This document shows positions 61,949-64,000 of a DNA stretch of 64,000 bases, one piece after another. The notes beneath the pieces are model-generated. The model was not told the DNA's origin. It was given only the letters and a program-made list of their open reading frames with translations, and ran no database searches. This stretch comes from CAWKEY01 sp963848675 (GTDB lineage Bacteria; Pseudomonadota; Gammaproteobacteria; Methylococcales; Methylomonadaceae): positions 172,530 through 236,529 of the forward strand of contig CAWKEY010000030.1 in the NCBI GenBank assembly GCA_963848675.1. Direction: 5' to 3'. Position numbers and translations under genes: made by a program. Every line of letters starts with the position of its first letter. The first letter of the stretch is position 1.

Positions 61949-62133
61949 GTAATATATACGACATCGATTGTCTTATTAAAAACCTGATTCGTCGCATATT
62001 TCTCATAATATCGGCTAATTTATTGTTTATATTAGATTAATTGTAAGCTAATTGGACATGGCGCACAAACAAAAACGACGCTCGTTTTTTTTAAATGCCG
62101 CACTCCGGGCTTACTTGCGATGTCTGTTCAATT

Positions 62134-63781
62134 CTACACTACGTCGCTTAAATGCCCATACGCCGGTAAGGTTTCCAGCCGTTTATCTTCGAGCGGCTTG
62201 CCCACGGTAAAATGATAAAGACTTTGGAATTTATCGTCCTTGAATGCCTAAATATCTCATGTACGCTGTCATCAAAGTAACAGCCGATACCGGTGCCGCG
62301 AAGGCCTGCGGCTTCGGCTTCCAGATACAGCGTTTGGCCAATCAGGCCGCATTCCCAGAATAAACGGCGGTAAAGCCAGGGCGCTGCTTCGATGGTTTCG
62401 CCAAATTCTGCAACCATGCCCAGACTGAAGGCGCTGTCGCTGGCGATGGGTTGATGGCAGGACAGCGTTTTGGCGATTTGCCTGCAATCGCCTGAATACA
62501 AATGATAAAGCGGTATTGCTTCGGATACTTTCCGCCAATCGAAATCAGCCAGGGTTGCGGCCTGTAATGCTTCAAGGGCATCGTTATGTCTCGGCAATGC
62601 ATAGATGCCGGGAGCCAAACCTTCAACGCGATGGACGAAAATAAACAGGTGAATTTTCGGCGGCCAGCGCCATAGATCGAATGCGGCGGTTGTCGGCAAG
62701 ACGGCGGCCAGCATCCGGTAAAAATCAGTCTGCGGCAACGGCGGACATTTTGCCGTCAAACTGTTGTGCGCTGCGGCGTTGACGGATGATTTGCGTTGCT
62801 GTTTTGTGCAGGATGATTTTATGATGTTGTTGCCGGGCTGGCTTGCCTACTCAGGTTCTTCCGTTCGTGGTTTGCTTGCGGCGATTGAGACTTCATCAAT
62901 GATCGGCCACTTATACATATGATAGGCGCGCAGGCTGTCGGCTAAGCCAGACCACGTTCCCGATTGCGCGGCTTCCAGTAGAACCTCAACGTCTACTGGT
63001 TTATTGCCGGCATGCGTATTGATCCGGCAAATAATATCGGGGGATTCATGTTCCAAAGGTTTGAAATCATCCCGGTCAAGTCCTAATAGCTTGGTGATGT
63101 CGTCATCCGACCATTCGGCCAGCAATTCCACCGACCAGCCCAGCGTTGCTGCGGAATAGCGCAACGCCCCCAAGGCATGGCCTATGTCATGCTGGCAATA
63201 GCGGTAAGCTCGTTCGCCGTATTTCCAGGCTTCCCGCCAATGGATTGAAGACAAGCCGATCAGTAGGCCGGAATCAGGCGATGATTGTCTTGAAACTGAC
63301 AACGCTGTTCAAGGCTGTGGTCGTGACTGACATAGTGGTAAACGCCGGGTTTAATGAAGTTATCGCCAGGGATGGTGTGTATGCCGCTAACCCGCCGGGA
63401 GCGGGTGCGGTCATTGCTGGTGCTGACCAGATAAGCTTCAGTCGGGTGCAGGTTGCCGCTGGAAGGATTGCAGCGCAGTGCCCAGCGGCTAGGGCCGTAT
63501 TGTTTCCATGCCGACAGGCCAAAGGCCAGTTCCAGCAATAAAGCGGCATTGGCCAGATTTAACGGTTGTGCCGGTATTGCTTCCGGGTTATCCAGGTCGG
63601 CAAACAAGGCTTCAAGTTCAGCCCCCGGTTTGGGCAGTTTGACAAGTTCGCACCCGGAAAAACGCCGGAATTGATCGGGTTGGTCTTCCCAATCGATTGA
63701 TTCCGGACCCTTTGCGTATCGCTCCAACCGGTGTTTGGTGCGATTGTGGTAGTTCAGGACAGTTTCTGTTTGCTTATTCAT
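62134..63781 (-). pseudogene. SagB/ThcOx-type nitroreductase gene with several frameshifts
   Basis: Consecutive frames read as one protein of the SagB-type oxidoreductase family: NYHNRTKHRLERYAKGPESIDW and RCNPSSGNLHPTEAYLV (63260-63781), then YCQHDIGHALGALRYSAATLGW (62847-63290), then a frame with QIIRQRRSAQQFDGK (62757-62845), FYRMLAAVLP with ECGLIGQTLYLEAEAAGLRGTGIGCYFDD (62235-62757), and finally FQSLYHFTVGKPLEDKRLET stopping at 62134. At least four single-base shifts separate them. SagB-type enzymes use FMN, for example to oxidise azolines. Confidence 0.75.
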
Positions 63782-64000
63782 AATGAGTTAAATTCAAGGC
63801 GGATCAGCCATTTTCTAACGAGAAGCAGACCGCAGCGCGGAGTACTTACATTACCACGCAGCGCGTGAGAACCTGGAAAATCCACATAAAACACCACGAA
63901 GCCTGTCCTGAGCATTGCCGAAGGGTGCACGAAGTTTTATCTTTTTTCTTCGTGTTTTTCGTGTTTTCGTGGTGAAAGTATTTAGCTATTACGTATATTC
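63782..64000. repeat. Intergenic end of window with a CACGAAG-type repeat
   Basis: No gene is supported. An inverted repeat at about 63890-63976 (ACACCACGAAG / CTTCGTGTTTTTCGTG) is related to the element at 43912, and it contains the common GTCCTGAGC..CGAAGGG repeat core. Confidence 0.5.

Noticed and set aside
1..64000. tRNA and rRNA genes
   Set aside because: I inspected the larger intergenic gaps and saw no cloverleaf with a TTCRANNC arm and no rRNA sequence. A covariance-model scan would be needed to exclude small RNAs.

Overview
The window looks like chromosome of a gammaproteobacterial diazotroph, most likely a methanotroph of the order Methylococcales. This is an inference from gene content and from the Azotobacter-like nif layout (NifL/NifA, Shethna-type FeSII, the Fe-S leucine-rich-repeat-variant protein, a nif-linked Rnf complex); no 16S rRNA or pmo/mmo gene is present to prove it.

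Region 1 (1-4000) is a GC-rich island with two secreted-type peptidases of unrelated clans, an M43 metalloprotease (5' end outside the window) and an M28 aminopeptidase. Each carries a nearly identical seven-unit lectin-like beta-propeller. A small unknown gene lies between them. Region 2 (4000-31100) is mostly housekeeping and accessory: Rof, an SGNH esterase, a VTT membrane protein, methionine salvage (mtnB-mtnD-mtnC), a large periplasmic-sensor GGDEF/EAL protein, a MacAB-like exporter with two permeases, an L,D-transpeptidase, a frameshifted SirB2, a nucleosidase-like protein, Rsd, SixA, a double acyltransferase followed by an M14 peptidase and an alpha/beta hydrolase, and a phosphate-themed run (PhoU, lipoprotein, alkaline phosphatase, ParA-like ATPase, CYTH-CHAD protein). 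Region 3 (31100-33450) holds a TraT-like lipoprotein, a small secreted protein and transposase debris.

Region 4 (33450-58250) is the nitrogen fixation island. On the minus strand, nifH-nifD-nifK-nifT-ferredoxin-nifY (split)-small protein are followed by an Fe-S LRV protein, an unknown protein and a Nif11 protein. Divergent from nifH is a SIR2-like gene. A second minus-strand operon is nifB-ferredoxin-nifO-flavodiiron protein-[2Fe-2S] ferredoxin-FeSII-nifQ. nifL-nifA is divergent from rnfABCDGEH. Good sigma-54 promoters and NifA upstream activator sites (TGT-N10-ACA) precede nifH, the SIR2-like gene, nifB and rnfA, so nitrogenase, cofactor synthesis, electron supply through Rnf and oxygen protection (FeSII, flavodiiron protein) are probably one NifA regulon. 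nifE, nifN, nifU, nifS and nifV are not in the window.

Region 5 (58250-64000) is accessory: a Fic protein behind a repeated operator, toxin-antitoxin pairs (RelBE-like, DUF433/DUF5615, HicB with a truncated HicA), a single integron-type gene cassette with a recognisable attC site and a GNAT gene, and a SagB-type oxidoreductase gene with several frameshifts.

Two themes cut across the window. First, single-base frame disruptions occur in at least five otherwise well-conserved genes (sirB2, nifY, rnfB, relE, sagB); they may be sequencing errors or real lesions. Second, several different families of short palindromic repeats sit between genes, including one in each junction of nifH-nifD-nifK-nifT.
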